The notes: generated by a model from the sequence alone, not told the origin. A stretch of DNA of 64,000 nucleotides from Litsea cubeba (GCA_012931725.1 CM022948.1:111028477-111092476); one strand, 5' to 3'; counted from the first letter of the stretch, positions 25,801 through 40,700 are shown. Made by a program: numbers and translations.

Positions 25801-28800
25801 ACGGCCTTTCTCCACTTGGTGAACGATTTAGGACATTAAAGGTCTCTAATTCAATTTTTATCTGTTTTTATGACTACTGCATATAGTCTGGTAGAAGTGG
25901 CATCGCTTTTGTTATGCCTGTACTGACTTTCTCTTCTGTTTCAAGATGAAAGAGGCTGACCTTTTCTTACAGAACAAGGCAATGAATGGAGACAAAGAGC
26001 ATTTATCACAGGTTAGCAACCTCAGTTCTTGTTTACATTTGTGGTTTTTTGAGTTAAATAATCTGTTTTGCAGGGACTATCAAGTAGTATTCAGTGATTC
26101 TCATCTGGTTCTCTTTTTGTTCATTGTGACCAGACTGATGTTGGCTAACGTCTGTTTAAATCCTTCTTGTTTCCTAGTTAAAAACAACCTTTCTTCCTTA
26201 TATATTTATTCAGTGGAAAAAAGAAAGACTGTTAGTAATTACAGTAATGTATAACTGTGATATTTACTTGTGGTTACAAGTGATCAGTGGAATTTCAATA
26301 GACTGTGTGCTCCTAGGCATTGCAAACATATCATCGGACTTGATGATTAGGTATTCTTCAGGAGTGTATATAAATATGTATTTTATACACACACATTAAT
26401 TCATTTTTTATGTTGAGTTCGAAACTTCACTTGAATGTATTGTAAAATTTAGTAGGGAAATAGATAAAGTTAACATAATGAAGCAATACCTGAAATAATC
26501 CTAGTGTCTTTGCAGCAAGAGTACATTCGGGGAATCAGTGCGTGGAATTTTGATATAGAGGAGTTGAAATCCCAGGCTGTCTTTGTAAGTAGGAACACTT
26601 GAATTATGGCAAAATTCTTAAGAAAGTTGTCGTTTGGAGAAGAAACAGAATAGTGATTGTAATTTTCCTGTGCTGCTGCTTTTTTTTTTTAATGTAGATC
26701 CAAGATAAAAATGGGATTTCAAATATCAGGGACCCAGATATGAATTGTAAATCAAAGAATGCATATGATGATGAGGATTTTGCACCGGAAGTGGTGTCCC
26801 CAAAAAGATTTGGCACTGCTAATTCTCAGACCCCACAGGAGGTATTGACAGAAAGCAAAAAAGAGCCTCTAAATATATTTTCTTTCACTGCCTAGCATTT
26901 TGTTCTACTGCTCTTGCCTTCCTTTTGGGGTTTGTAAGTTATTCCAGACATTCTAATGTCTTTTTCTTAGGATGGAGTCTTTGATCTCCGAAATATGGAG
27001 GGTTCTCTTGCTTCATTTCCCATTCGTCCTCTTCATACACTGGAGTAAGTTTCGTGTTTTTTTGACAGTCCTCAGAATATCCATCTGGTTGATACATTCC
27101 TCCTATTTATTTTTTGTTCTGTCGTAATAGTTATCATTTTGTCAATAATTGCATGGTATGAAAAGTTATCCCATGCCTGGATAAAAGAGGTCGCGTTAGG
27201 TTGGTTGACAGCTGGCGTAAAACTTCTATCTCAACTCTCAACATTGTTCTGAAGAAAAGGTGTCCGATATTAATAGAATAGTAAGCAATGATTAACTGTT
27301 CAATTCAATGGCTGAAGGGCTCAATTTGGGAAAAATCAGGAAGAAGAGTCAGTCACTTTCGAAGTTTTTTTTTTTTCACGCCAAGTTTTCAATATTTAAA
27401 GGGATTCTCTTTGGAGAAAGGTAGTGGTAAGGGACAGCTAGTCATCAAATATTTGGTTTCCTGAATTATTTTGTAGCTTTGTCTATTTGAGGATCCAGGC
27501 ATTTGGTAACTCAAAGGCTAAGGATGGTATGAGATTTCCTGGAGATGTGTGATTTGTAGTTGGTCTGAAGTGAGTACATGAACTGGTATTCTCTTCACAA
27601 TTAGTTATCTAGAGGGACTCAGATTGTAGAGATATCATGTGCGCTGGTGTACTGGAACCGATACTCTTTTGCAGTTGTTAGTTGCAACATGACACTTCGT
27701 GGGGAGACACGAGGATCGGAGATTCTCGTTTGACTCTTAAATATTCAACAATTTATGCAGCCAGACACAAGAAGCACTCCATAGTTAAAGATTGCTTTAC
27801 TATATAGGGTGAAATATTGTCTAAGATAATAGTTGGAGGACTTACCTGAACACATGGTCCCTCATTGGGGAAAATCTGTATCCTTTCTCGGAATATTTAC
27901 GAGTGTTTTCACTGTTGAACAAGTTGACTGATGATCTCTTTGATGATTGATTGGTGGCCCATGCTGCCATAAATGAAAATTCCTCTTACGTTTGGTTCTG
28001 TTGGGCATGTTTCGGGGATCTAGGAAGAGGAACTCAAGGACATTAGGAGAAAAACAAAGAGGTTTAGTCGAACCTTTTACCATCTATCAAACACAATATT
28101 GCTGGTCGGGCTTTCATTTCTAAAATATTTTTCTAGGTTGTACCATACAAATCCTTACGATGGGTGCTTCTTTGTGATTTAGTGTTTTTCCTTTTCCTTG
28201 TTGTTTTTTGGCAGGTTTTTCAGCTCTTGAATTAAAAAAAAAAAAGAAAAAGAAAAAAGATAACTAACTCTCTTGAAAGTTCCCACGACCACGAGTTCAC
28301 AGGGCATTTTTGAAAATTCTGGAACTTAAGTCTATGGATGTTGCTGTTGTCAATGTATTTACACCTTTTACATGTTCATCAAGAGTGTTTCACTGCTTGC
28401 TTTTGGCTATTATGATGGTTGATACTGTCTGCTTTTCATATTTCCTTAGATCTGCATGGAAAGATGCCCCTAGATATTATTTTATAGTAACTTTGGTCCT
28501 TGTAAATAATATTAGGGAAAGTCAGCAGAGACATCAAAGTGTACGAGATTATAGCAGCCCATTGTTATATCGCCAGAAGAAGGATATCAATAGCCAGACT
28601 TCCGGTATTCCATAGATATTTGTCTTTCTTTTATATCAATTCTTTTCGTAATTTTTCTTATAATTTTACTATGACTATTCATCCTCCTTTCATGCATACT
28701 CATTTGTAAGATTCAAGATGCTAATCAGGGAAGCCCATTGTGTTGATCCATTGATCCTTCAGTTAGTCCAGTCCACTAATCAGGCAGGACAATTGTGCAA

Positions 28801-31800
28801 GTGGAAAGAATGGATGGTTAAAGAGAAAAGGCCAACTGCACAGTCAATATTACTCTTTCAACCCAATTGATGGGTGGACTGGCCTATAGTTTTGGGCCAG
28901 GTTATCTTAGGTGGGCAACTTATAAGAAAGTCAACCTTAGATGGAATTCACTGCTAATCCTTTTGAATCTTGTATGAATGGCACAACTGCCTGCAGTTTG
29001 GTGTGTGAGTAGGGAGATATATCTAGGCTTAGCAGAGCCCATCATTTGTGTATTTCTTTTCTCAAATTAGATGATATGTGAGAACTTCTTCTTGTCAACT
29101 CTTCCTATAGTGTTCTACTTCATATATGTATCAAAGATGTTCCTATGTTGCAGCCACCATGAATGCATTGGAGGATACACCAGAAGGCTCCACTGTCCAA
29201 CAAAAGGGACGGTTCAAGGTCACATCTGCAAGTGCTGGTTACAAGGTATTGCTCAGTGCATGACATTGTCATTGTTCACCATGAGAAATGCCTTTTGGTT
29301 TGTGATGCAGGCCCAAGGGTTAGGGCTTGCGTAGATGCCGGAGCACGTGTCAAATACACTTCAAATTATCTCTACAGAGATTTCTAACACGAGGAAAAAC
29401 CTCTCCAAAGGGAAAATCCCAATTTTACTTAATTCCCAATCTCAGGTTATCATCTCTACAATGCAATATAAATAGGCAAAGTAAACTTAGGGTCTAAGAA
29501 AATCTAATCAAATAATAGAAAGTATCCTAATCAAACTAGGAAATCAGAATACTAATCCTAATTACAATAAAATTAGAAACTATTGACATAAAAATAAATT
29601 CCTAAATCTATGTGGGCCCTACTCGTGTGGCCATGAGGTATACGCTGCATCAACCACAACCCACCCAAACTCCATCGTCATCATCATACCCTAGGGCCTG
29701 CATGTGTTAAGTAGTTGTTTGTGCAGTTTCCTATCACCAATTGGTTTTGGGATTACTGGCTAGCAACTTTGACATGTTATCAAAGCCTGAGGTCTCGAGT
29801 TCGAAACCACGCAGGGCAGAAATGCCCCATGCCGCGTTGTGTTTTGTGCGGGCGCAAAATGCGCAGGGCAAAAAGGCCCCATGCCGCGTTATAGTCTTGT
29901 GCGGGCGTGTGCTTCGGATCCGGGCGGTGTCCCGCCCGAGGGGGGTGTTAAGTAGTTGTTTGTGCAGTTTCCTATCACCAATTGGTTTTGGGATTACTGG
30001 CTAGCAACTTTGACAATCGGTGCCCTAACCCTAGAGCCTACATCAGTTGGTATCAGAGCCGAACGATCATCACGATCAATCGGCGTTGGTTACCCCTATC
30101 CGTACATCCCATTCTCGCTACATCTTGCCATCGAAACCATCATCCTGACCACACACCCTCCTTGCCCCTACCCATCGTTCATCTTCCCTTCCGTCAAGCC
30201 CAGACCGCAAAATCCCCAAACCCAGCCCAGGCCGCCTAATCCAGCCCATCGTCGTTGGCTTCTGCAGGACTTCCGTAGATGCCGAAGCACGTATCAAATA
30301 CACTTCAAATTATCTCCGCAGAGATTTCTAACATGAGGAAAACCTCTCCAAAGGGAAAATCCCAATTTTACTTAATTCCCAATCTCAGATTATCATCTCT
30401 ACAATGCAATATAAAATAGGCAAAGTAAACTTAGGGTCTAAGAAAATCTAATCTAATAATAGAAAGTATCCTAATCAAACTAGGAAATCAGAATACTAAT
30501 CCTAATAACAATAAAATTAGAAACTATTGACATAAAAATAAATTCCTAAATCTATGTGGGCCCTACTCGTGTGGCCATGAGGTCTACGCTGCATCAGTTT
30601 GTTGGGTTTTAAAATTTCAAACCATGCCATGTTGAAAGGTATGCTTGATTTACTTTGACGTCCAACATATTATTAAAAGGAGCCAATCCACTCTGCATTT
30701 TAGTTCTAAGATTTCAAAGGGAGAGTCTTGGATGCGTCTCATTACAGATGACAAGGAGGATAAACTCAATTTTTTTTTTATTTATACAAGGTAACGGGTT
30801 ACCTAGGGCTTGAAATGGGTTGCGTTGTCGACCAAGGATAGTAAGAATGAACTCAACCTAAACCTGACTTGTAAACTGTCAAACTGAACCCAACCCACTG
30901 ATATAATGAAGTGTTCATCCGATTCAAATCTGCCTCACCTCTTCTTTTTTTTCTCCAAAAAAAAAAGCTATAAATAATGAATCTACTGGATGGTCCATGA
31001 GAGTTCGTGCACCATTTTAGTATCCACCAGAATATCATTTCATGATTCTGTTAGAAACATATGACACAGAATTGGATGGTTGGATGTGTAATTACCTCCC
31101 GCACAAGTCAAATTTTTGCAAATCTTACAGGTATCAAAGTTAAGGTCCATTTTTTATAAGATATAATATAATATAGTTTTCTCTACATGTATAGTATTCA
31201 GAGTTGTAGTCTTGTACCTCAAAGTCAGTGTTAGTTGAAAGTCCTAGTTGTTTGAAAATAAGTCTTTATTTCCAAGTCGGCATCATTACTGTGTAGGCAT
31301 TATCCATTTATCTGGGTTGTTTTAGTAAGTTATATTTTTCCATTCAGCCCTGCACAAGTTAGTAACTCCGCGGTCCATCATGTCTTTCCTCACTATTTAT
31401 TCAAGGTCTTTATTGATCTTCCACTTCTAGTTCCTTTCACCTATAACCCCTCAGTAAAGGCACATTTCCAAACTGTCTCAACTCTCAAATGACATTCCTT
31501 GTTGTTCTCTTCTATCAAAACCTACACATAAGTTTCCTCTAATGTACTCATTTCTAATTCAATAATTCTATTTATTTTCATTGATCCATACACTGCTCAT
31601 TTCTAATTCAATAATTCTATTTATTTTCGTTGATCCATACATCCATCTTAGCTTTGCATCTCAGTTCACTTCTTGTTTCTTTGCTGCTTTACATTCAATT
31701 ACACTGCTATGTCATCTTATAAAAATGCTTGAAGGGACACTCGACAATCGCATAACATTCCGCTACCTTGTCTCCCTTTTGTCTATCAATTGTTGATCAT

Positions 31801-34698
31801 ATTTATTATTTCTCAATCACACCCTTCATTTTGTTCAATAGTTTCTCTCAAGTATCAAACTATTACATGGCAGTAAGGTACTTTCAATTTTCATCATCTC
31901 ATCTTCCCTACTTCCATGTTCACTAAACTGGCAGTCCCTATATATTGTCTTGATCTACTAATTTTCAACTCATTTGTCTCAAAAGCCTTTCTTGAAAGTT
32001 GAAGTTCAACATTTAATTGCTTTCTTGTCTGATTAATGAGAATCACATTATCCACAAGCAACATATACCATGGAACTTCTTGGATATCTGTGGTTAAGTT
32101 CGAAACTAAGGCAAATAAATAGGGACTCTAAGTGGACTCTTGGTGAATCGAACTCCACCTGGGAACTAAGATGTCTCGTCAGTCTTCACACAATTCTCAC
32201 ACCCATTATTGGAACTTCATACATATCTTGTATAATTTGAATATAATCATTATGGATACTTTTTCTCCCAAATGGTCTTAGGAATACATTTTTCTTCTGT
32301 CTGCCAAAATAACTACCTTTGGCACCCTTACATAGGACTTTTCTAAATCAATGAAAACCGTGTACAAAAATTTGTCTTCTTCTCCCCAAACATTTATTTG
32401 TTATGCAGCCTGAAGACTATATAGTGCACCCAAGACAGATATAGGAATAAAAAAAAAAACTTTGTCCAAGCCTATTTGGTAAGTTTGCTCTTGTTTGGTA
32501 ATGATTCTAGACTCTCAAGTTGAAGACTCCTACTCTTGGTGATGACTCATAGATATATTTCGGTATTAAGACTCCTATGTCCTATCATGCATCAAATGAT
32601 ATATAAAATATAACCCATTGTTTCCCTTTTCACTTAAAGTGCATAGAAATGAAATTTATAATATTTAAAGGGAATTTATTTTGAAAATGTACTTAACCAA
32701 ATAATTGGAATAAGCAATGTAAGAAATAGAACTTCAAAATTTCTGTTCCTCCCCACCGTTCCCCCACACGCATGTGAAGAAAAGGGGGAAAAACAAAATA
32801 CATGCTTCCTTTCCATTGATTTTAGAGGTGTGTGATTATAATTATAATTATATATATATATTGATCGGCAACAGTAAATTTTATTTCAAAAAGAAAGAAG
32901 TACAACTCAGCTTAAAAAGGGTGTGTGACTATATTGCATATAATAATGTTTGGTGCCTATGACCTTACCTGATTCATATGACTGAGTCTTCTATGGTTGA
33001 GGCCTTAGGAGCTCCTTGTCTTTGTAACTTTTATAAGTAACCTTCCTTCGTATATAAACAGAAGGTCTTCATGCTGTGTTGGATGAAGCAATCCCTGTCT
33101 TCAACATCTTTGTCCCGGTTAGGCCTTGGGGATTTTCTTTTGTACTATTCAAGGTGGTGTGGATGCTAATAGAGCACTGGAAAGATTTAATGTTGGAAGA
33201 ATTTCTGCCTAGTTTAACTAAGAACATCTCAGAGGCTAAGTTATCAACTTGAATGGAAATAGAATGAAGTCATACTTATTTCTTTTTAGGTAGTTACTGC
33301 TTACTGGCCTGTTACGAATACTGTGACAAATCCATGACAGGTAATCGGGAGTTTGTGATTCTTTTAATGTGTGGTTGGATTTATCTCACTGTCAGTGCTC
33401 TGTTCTGCACCAGAAACTAATTGGCCTGTGGCCCTGAGAAATGAACAGTGAATTGCTTCCCTCATTGATTGCTTTCCTGGTCTGCTCCAGCCATTCACTA
33501 GCTGCAAAAGCGAATAAACCTGTTGATGGATTGTTAAGTATTCTCAACAATGGCTTTCTAATTACTTGGGTAGGTATTTTAGATTCTATTTGAGCTAACT
33601 GAAGTTGGTTCCAATCTGCCTAGACAGCAATGTTAACATTGATTTTTCTATTTCTGCAATGTATATATTCTGATAGGTTCACTGTATGTTGTTGTCATCA
33701 TTATTCTGTACAAGCAATGGCTGGGTAATTTGATTTTCAGCGCTCTAGTATTGACAAGGATTGGTTTGGTAATTATTCCCACTATTGGACCCCTTTACAT
33801 GGTAATCAGAATTGTCCATCTAGGAGGTTCTCCCACTGTCGGACTGCGGTCCGACATTCAAAGCCTCCAGAAGTAAATATTTCACAAAAACATATTGATG
33901 ATTTTGTATTATATTTTAACCATCCATTTTACAGTAACCAGTTGGAGAAACTATTATACATCACCACCACCACCACCATCATCATCAAAGCTTTGTTCCA
34001 ACTATATATTGGGGATAGCTTCATGAATTCCGTTTCACCATCCTAGTCTATTCTAGGCCAAATTCTCAGATAGGCTGCACTTCTTTAGATCTATCCTTAC
34101 TATGTCCGTCCATGTTCTCTTCAATATTAGTGTCGTCCAACCTATATAGAGAAATTTTTCCTCGCCATTGTTGGCTTGCATTGGACATGTCCAAACCATC
34201 TCAAATGAGTCTTTTTTAATTTATCACCAATTGATGCTACCACTAAATGCTTCCAAATGCGCTAATTTTTATTCTATCTTTCCTAGTTGTACCACACAAT
34301 CTCAACACTATCACCTCTGCTATACATTTTTTGCATCTGTTCTCTCCTAATTGGCCGACATTGTGCTCCATAGGTCGGTTCTGGTCTAATCACCCTTCAA
34401 TCTTTGTTGGTATACGCCGATCACAAAGCACTCCAGAGAAAAGTTTTCACTTCAACCATCCAACTCTTATCCTATACTATACATCCTCCTTAATCTTCCC
34501 CGCCCCTATCCTTACTCATTATAGTGCCAAGGAAACAAAAAGACTCTCTTTGTAGTTTCTTGAGCTTTAATATTCACTGGAGTTATTTCTCTCTGCACAT
34601 CCCCACCAAAGTTGCAGTTACCATATTGTCTTTGTATGACTTAGTCTAAAGCCCTTGGATTCTAAAGCTCCTGCCATCTCTCAAGTTTTGCATTCATG

Positions 34699-34781
<83 letters not shown>

Positions 34782-37700
34782 ATATTGGCAACATGAGGAG
34801 GGTATAGGCTTATGTGCAAAGAGAATTCCTATTGGTTTCTAGTGGTCTTCAAGTGCATCTGATTTCATTGACCTTATTGATCTTTTGTTATGCTTACTCT
34901 TCTTTTTTATTGTTACTGTGTTCCTGAACTTAAAACATGTCACTCTTTTTGTACTAGAAAACAGTCATCTTTTTCAATGATGCCATCATTGTGTCTGTAT
35001 ATCTGTAGACAGAGTTTTGCTAAGCCTATTTGCACATCCCCACCTCTACATGTGGAAATGTATGGCACCTGAAAGACCCAAGCTATTCATCACTCACTAT
35101 TTAGGTTCTTTTGCCCAAAGGATCAGGTTGCATGCATGATAAAAGTGGATACTTAAAGGAAAGGAAGGGCATTGGCATTCAGCGAACACGTCTTGCACTT
35201 GATGGTTATATTATCCTAAATTTCCACTGGGACATCTACCTGTGCTTTTCAACTCGTGATTAGAGCTTCTAGCATTTGCAAGTAGTCTTAGCAAAACTCC
35301 TGTCATGCTAGTATCGGAACAGAAGTTGGTATTTTGGATTCAGGTTTGGATGATGGTTTTGTAATCATTGGGACCTTGTCTATTGTTTAGGGTGCTCCTT
35401 CAACAAACTGCTCGGTCAACCCTGTTTGTGGAGCTTCAACAAATCACACTATTCTGGCTGCTGCAGTTCTTCCATCATTGCAGTATATTTTGCAGCAAAA
35501 TACCATGCAAAGGGTGTGTGGCTACGATCATTTTTTTTTGTCCAGATCTGTGTTCTATATCTATTATTAATGAACATCTCTTTTTGCAACGCATGCAGGA
35601 ACAATTAATTAAAGTAATTGAACACGTGGAGCAAACATCTGGTAGTGATTTTCATAACCTGTTTGTCCTCTATTAGCCTTTCCATCCTGCATATTTGGTA
35701 ATGTCATTTGGATTTTGTTTGTTTTGATTGTTGCAGGCCATCACAGAGATCTTGCTGATGAAGGTACCACTGACCTTTTGCGGGTACGAAGTAAGCTGGT
35801 GAGGTGGTCGTGGTAGTTTTTCCCATCCCCTTTCAAGTTTAGTAATTATGATTTGCAAATGATGCATTGTAGATGTCCAAGATGAAAATTTTGGTTTATG
35901 TTGTGATGTCCAAGATGTTTAAGATCTGAAGGACCTTGTAGCAGCCATAGCATTGGCATATTTTGAGAGATTTGACCATATCCTGGGATACCAAACTCTT
36001 TTAATGTTACCTGATCCACAAAAGTACCCAATTCCACAATTCTTTGGGAAATATCATGTATTTCACAGTCCAAACTTGCATGTCCTTGGACTATACAGTC
36101 TAAAGTATTCTCTATGGGACCATATGGCTTACGCATCCAACCTACATGGCTCAAATGACCAGCATAAGGGGACTGATTTGCTTAGTTTTGTTGTATTTTT
36201 AATCATTTAAGGGTTAGTCTTTCTACACATCCATATGTTGTTTTCGTGTTAGATTAGTGGCTTTTTTATTCCATTTCTTTGATCTTTCTAGAACCCATGT
36301 AAATACAAAGCAATATAGTCCAGTTTATTTGGGTGTTCTTTCTTTAAAATTTATCAATTTACACAAGCTAGGCATGGAGTGTTGCTCCCTGGCAGGTTGG
36401 AATATATGATCTTTGCTGGATTTTCCATATTTGCTGAGGTTTACACATAAGAAAGCACTGATTTTCCCTATTGGTTGTTGTTGGAACTGTTTTGGGGTTG
36501 GTTAATATCTCAAATGGTAGACATTAGTGCGGAAAGATCCTCTCCACCGTCGGCCCCTTCAAGCAAAGCACAATTACTTCTAGGGCTCTCTACCATAGAA
36601 AGTAGAAAATCTGAGAACTATTAATGAGTGCTTTTTAGGAATACATGAGAGGTCCTTCACAGGCCTCTCCAAATTATTTTGTGTATATATTTATGTTTCA
36701 GGTATTTCCGCAGATCCATTGAGTCAGATTGTTGATTGGATGACAGCAAATTGCTTTTACTGAAAATGAAGGTGGTATGATGCTTGTGGGTGATGATCCT
36801 TGGATTGAATTCTCTAGGTTGCGGGAAAAGATTTTCATCTATTCTTGCAAACTGAAGAAGTTGAATCCAAGAAACATGCTTCATTCACCAATAGAATGTG
36901 ATGGGGTGTTAGGAATAATTGAAATTAGAAAATAGAAGGTAGTAGAAGAATAGAGAGCAGACTAGGTTTTTTTTCGGTGAAGAAGATGGATAAGAAGAAG
37001 GGAAGAATAATTGCAAAGGGAGGAGAGTGGAGATCGTGTATTATGCCCCCCTTGTATCAAATAACTCACAGTGTGTTCTAATACAAAAAAAAACTTATAA
37101 TTCTAAAGTATCTCTAAATCCTAATCCCCTGTGGTCCCCTACATAAAACAAAGGGGGGCCATATACATTAGATTCCCAATAGGATTTAGAGTTAAAATTA
37201 GAAATAATAATTCCTAGATTTCCCCTGCCCTGTCTTATTCTTATTAAATTAAAATCAGTGAGATATCCTAATTTGCAGTGCAGCCTGAACTTTTAGAGTT
37301 AACTGCATGTAAAAAGATGGCACAAAGAGGGTGGTTTTATAAATGTCAACGGTTTTATGGAGGGCAGACTTGTCAATGTTTAAGGTTAGAATTTGTGGAT
37401 TGCCTTTTTTCAATGGATGTAAATAAGTTTGCTTTGGTACCAAACTGATGTAAATTAAGTCCATTAATGGTTCGGATCCACAATCTAAAAATGGGCCATT
37501 TAGTTACCACAACTGGATTTGTTCAATCAGACTAAATGAAAGAAAAATTCCATCTCACATAAAAGGTTAAATTAAACTTAAATCACGTGTAAAATCAACC
37601 ATACTTCAACCATACACTGAATTCCTCAATCCTCACGCGCCACGCAAGTATAGAAAAAGTGTCCAACTAGCTTATTCAATCATTGTTCAATTCTAAGTAG

Positions 37701-40700
37701 CTAGCTCTCTCCAGTCTCTACATTACATGGGTATTTATTGTAAAACATAGAGGAGACTCTTAAAGCTCTTCCACACATTACTATAGCAAGTGTTGATCCA
37801 AGCCATCCACAATTATTGAAATTTTAAAAGGAAACTACTTAAAAGAAAAATCTCTTAAAGAGGAAACTAATTTAATGGAAAGAGAGAATAGGAAAGAACT
37901 AAGGAAAAATATCTTAGCAAGAGGAAAGAAAAAATCAGAAAGATGTTTGAAAGAGGTAAGAAACTATGAGAGAGAGATTAAGAGGGAATCAATAAAGAGA
38001 TAACATGGGAAACTTAATAAAAGAAAAGATCCCTTAGATGAAGAAAGTAATGAAGAAAGAGGGGGAGTATGGAAGTAGGAAAGATTACCTCTGAGGAAAG
38101 GGTCTGATAAGGCCCTAAACATAGGCCCCAAAGTATAGTTGTCAATTCCGTTCTGTTCCGGCTAGAATTGGCCGGAACGTACCAGAATTGGCCTTGGGTG
38201 GAACGGAATGGCCCCCTAAAAGTTTTCAATCTCAATTCCGATTCTAATTCCGGACCAATTCCGCCCCATTCCAGCAAAGATTTCATACTTCCGTTCATAT
38301 GTTGTGAAAACTAGAAAATGATCAATTGTAGAGTGTAGTGTAATTTAAGTATGCATTTTTAGTATTATTTTAGCATTGAACTATTTTTTCAATGTTAGGT
38401 ATTCTTTTATTTATATATATATTTCATTTTTCAATCACGTCTTTTTCGGAACGAAATACCATAATTGACCAGATGCCGAAACGTTCCACTACGGGGTCAA
38501 ATCGGAACGGCAACCAGATCAGAAGAGATAACTATGCCCCAAAGTGTTGTGTTGGGTTAGATGCATGCTGTGTTAGGCTAGAGTTGGTCTATTTGGGCCT
38601 TAAAACTCTTGGTCTAGTCTCAATGGGCCATGTAATCCAATACCAATTCGTCAGCATTATTCATTAAGGCTAGGGATGCAAATGGGTCGGATCCAAGGCA
38701 GAACCATGGTAGATCCCAACCCAGATCCTGATCCAACACATAACCTACATGTTGCTTCCGGATTCAGTATCAACGGAATAAATAGATCTAGTTCTGGATC
38801 CAAATCCAAAATAAGAAGTGGAATGCATTAGTTGGATAAAAGGACTTCAAAATGTATTTTTTTTAATATAAAAGCTAAGGGTATTAAATGGTAAATGATT
38901 AAAGCTAACAAGATCCTCAAAATCAATATTTATCAAGCTATGTAGGCCTTTAAAACTTACATTTTTATTTTATTTTACCTTCCCACCATAAAGGATGTGG
39001 TTTGGCAAACAAATGGATACAACAAATAAACAAAAACTAAATATCAATCATGTATAAGATGCAAATTGGAACGCATCTAGGCATAGTTTTCAAAATCGAA
39101 ATCGTATCGCAAATCGTTCATACCCATGAATCGAATCGAATCGCAAATCGTATCGCGAATCGTAGGATTTTCTGCTTTTCTACTAAAAATGAAAAGTAAT
39201 TAAAAATTAAAAGAAAAGGAAAAAAGTAATTATTCATAACCATTTATAGCAGTATAAATACAATAACAAGTCTATCATACAATCATATAAAGAACATCAT
39301 GACATATATTAATATATACATGAAATAAATGATGTGTAAATAGTTAAATAAGTTTAAAGTATCAATATATATTTTATTATCTTTAAATCAAATATATAAA
39401 TATAAAAATAAGATTCAAACCATCAATCTTACACGGTATGATATCTCTTGAAGTTAAGAAAGTGTTCACGAAGGAAAAAAATAAAATAGATAAAAAAAAA
39501 GAATATATAGACAAGCACCATATGTATAGTTGAACGCTTTAGTTAAATGCATGTTCTTTATTCATCTTTAAAACCTTATCAAAGCCGCAAAAAATTCTTA
39601 CGAGGTTTCGTTAAGTATTAAATAACCTTTTAAAAATACAAGCGATGAAAGAAAGAGATAATAAATAAAGAAAAAAGGTAAAAGATTATTAATATCAACT
39701 TATTGGCTGTAGCCATTCTCACTTAGCCGAATCGCTTGAATCGTAAGATTCGATGAAATGAGTATCGAATCGTAAGATTCACACTTGAATCCTAAGATTC
39801 ATTTGTAAATGGAATTCATTATATAGATGCGAATTATCTTCCTTAAGATTCGGGATACGAATCGTATGATTCTGATAACTATGCATCTCCGTAGCATTGA
39901 CCTAAAGACTCATGGAAGAACAAGGTAACCCATTTCAGTATTAAATCAATGACACTGAATATGTGTGAGATATCCAACACATGTAATACTTTGAGTCAGT
40001 ATGCATTAAACCTCCACACAAAGGGTCAAATACTAGAACTGAACTGTTCAGAACTCCCCAACTTGAACCTTCTTTCCATAAATACACTTAAACAAGATCC
40101 CTTCAACATAAGTCTTTTTTCCTGAAAACATTCAGCTGTAGTATCCAAGTATTTAGCACTATCTAATTAAAAACAAAAGCCCTACTCACTACTCGTCATC
40201 TGCAAAAATTATTCCAGCCTTCTCCCAGATATGTGGAAGTAATCGTCCTAGATCTGGATCCTTATATAAGGATCTTGATACAGATCCTAATGTTCCAGAT
40301 TTGGATTTGGATCCAAATTTCTTCTGGATCCAAAAATAGGTTCCATATTTGCTTTATTTGAAACTGGAGACTTTGGATACTTTTGTAATTGGATACCATT
40401 TGCAACCCTAATCAAGGCATCGTCTTCCGCATCAATATGCATTTGCTTATTGTAGTTCTTGTTGAGTGGAAATCACGGGGTCTTTCTCTTATCATTTGCA
40501 AGAAATGTATATGATTTGTAGTGATCTATAGCATGTCTGTTGTACACAAACTCAGTCCCCTTTGTGTCGGGTCTTGTTAGTCTGACTCAACCGAGTCGCA
40601 CTGAATCCCTCATGAATCCTAAAAATAAGCCTAAATATCATGAAAAAATAGGAAAAAAAAAAAAAAAAACATCCTTAGATGTATGTTGAGGCTTTTGTTG

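Larger units (their letters stand above)
29246..35390 (+). other. Kinase intron 13, 6.1 kb, filled with retroelement remains
   Basis: Between the exon coding for RFKVTSASAGYK and the one coding for GAPSTNCSV. It holds a small LTR element (29331-30596), an antisense reverse-transcriptase remnant (about 31900-32420), an antisense retroposon 3' end (about 33961-34560), a 49-bp tandem duplication (31547-31644) and an (AG)n microsatellite (34701-34777). The stretches 30600-31500 and 32450-33950 show nothing I can identify. Confidence 0.75.

Noticed and set aside
29741..30336. Frames of 85-126 codons in kinase intron 13, with a gttcgaaacc motif resembling a tRNA B box
   Set aside because: They lie in the nested LTR-like elements. 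No cloverleaf can be built around the motif and no protein features appear.
34168..34555. Open frames of 60 and 102 codons
   Set aside because: They fall in the antisense RTE-like retroposon 3' end, a common plant repeat without a real protein on this strand.
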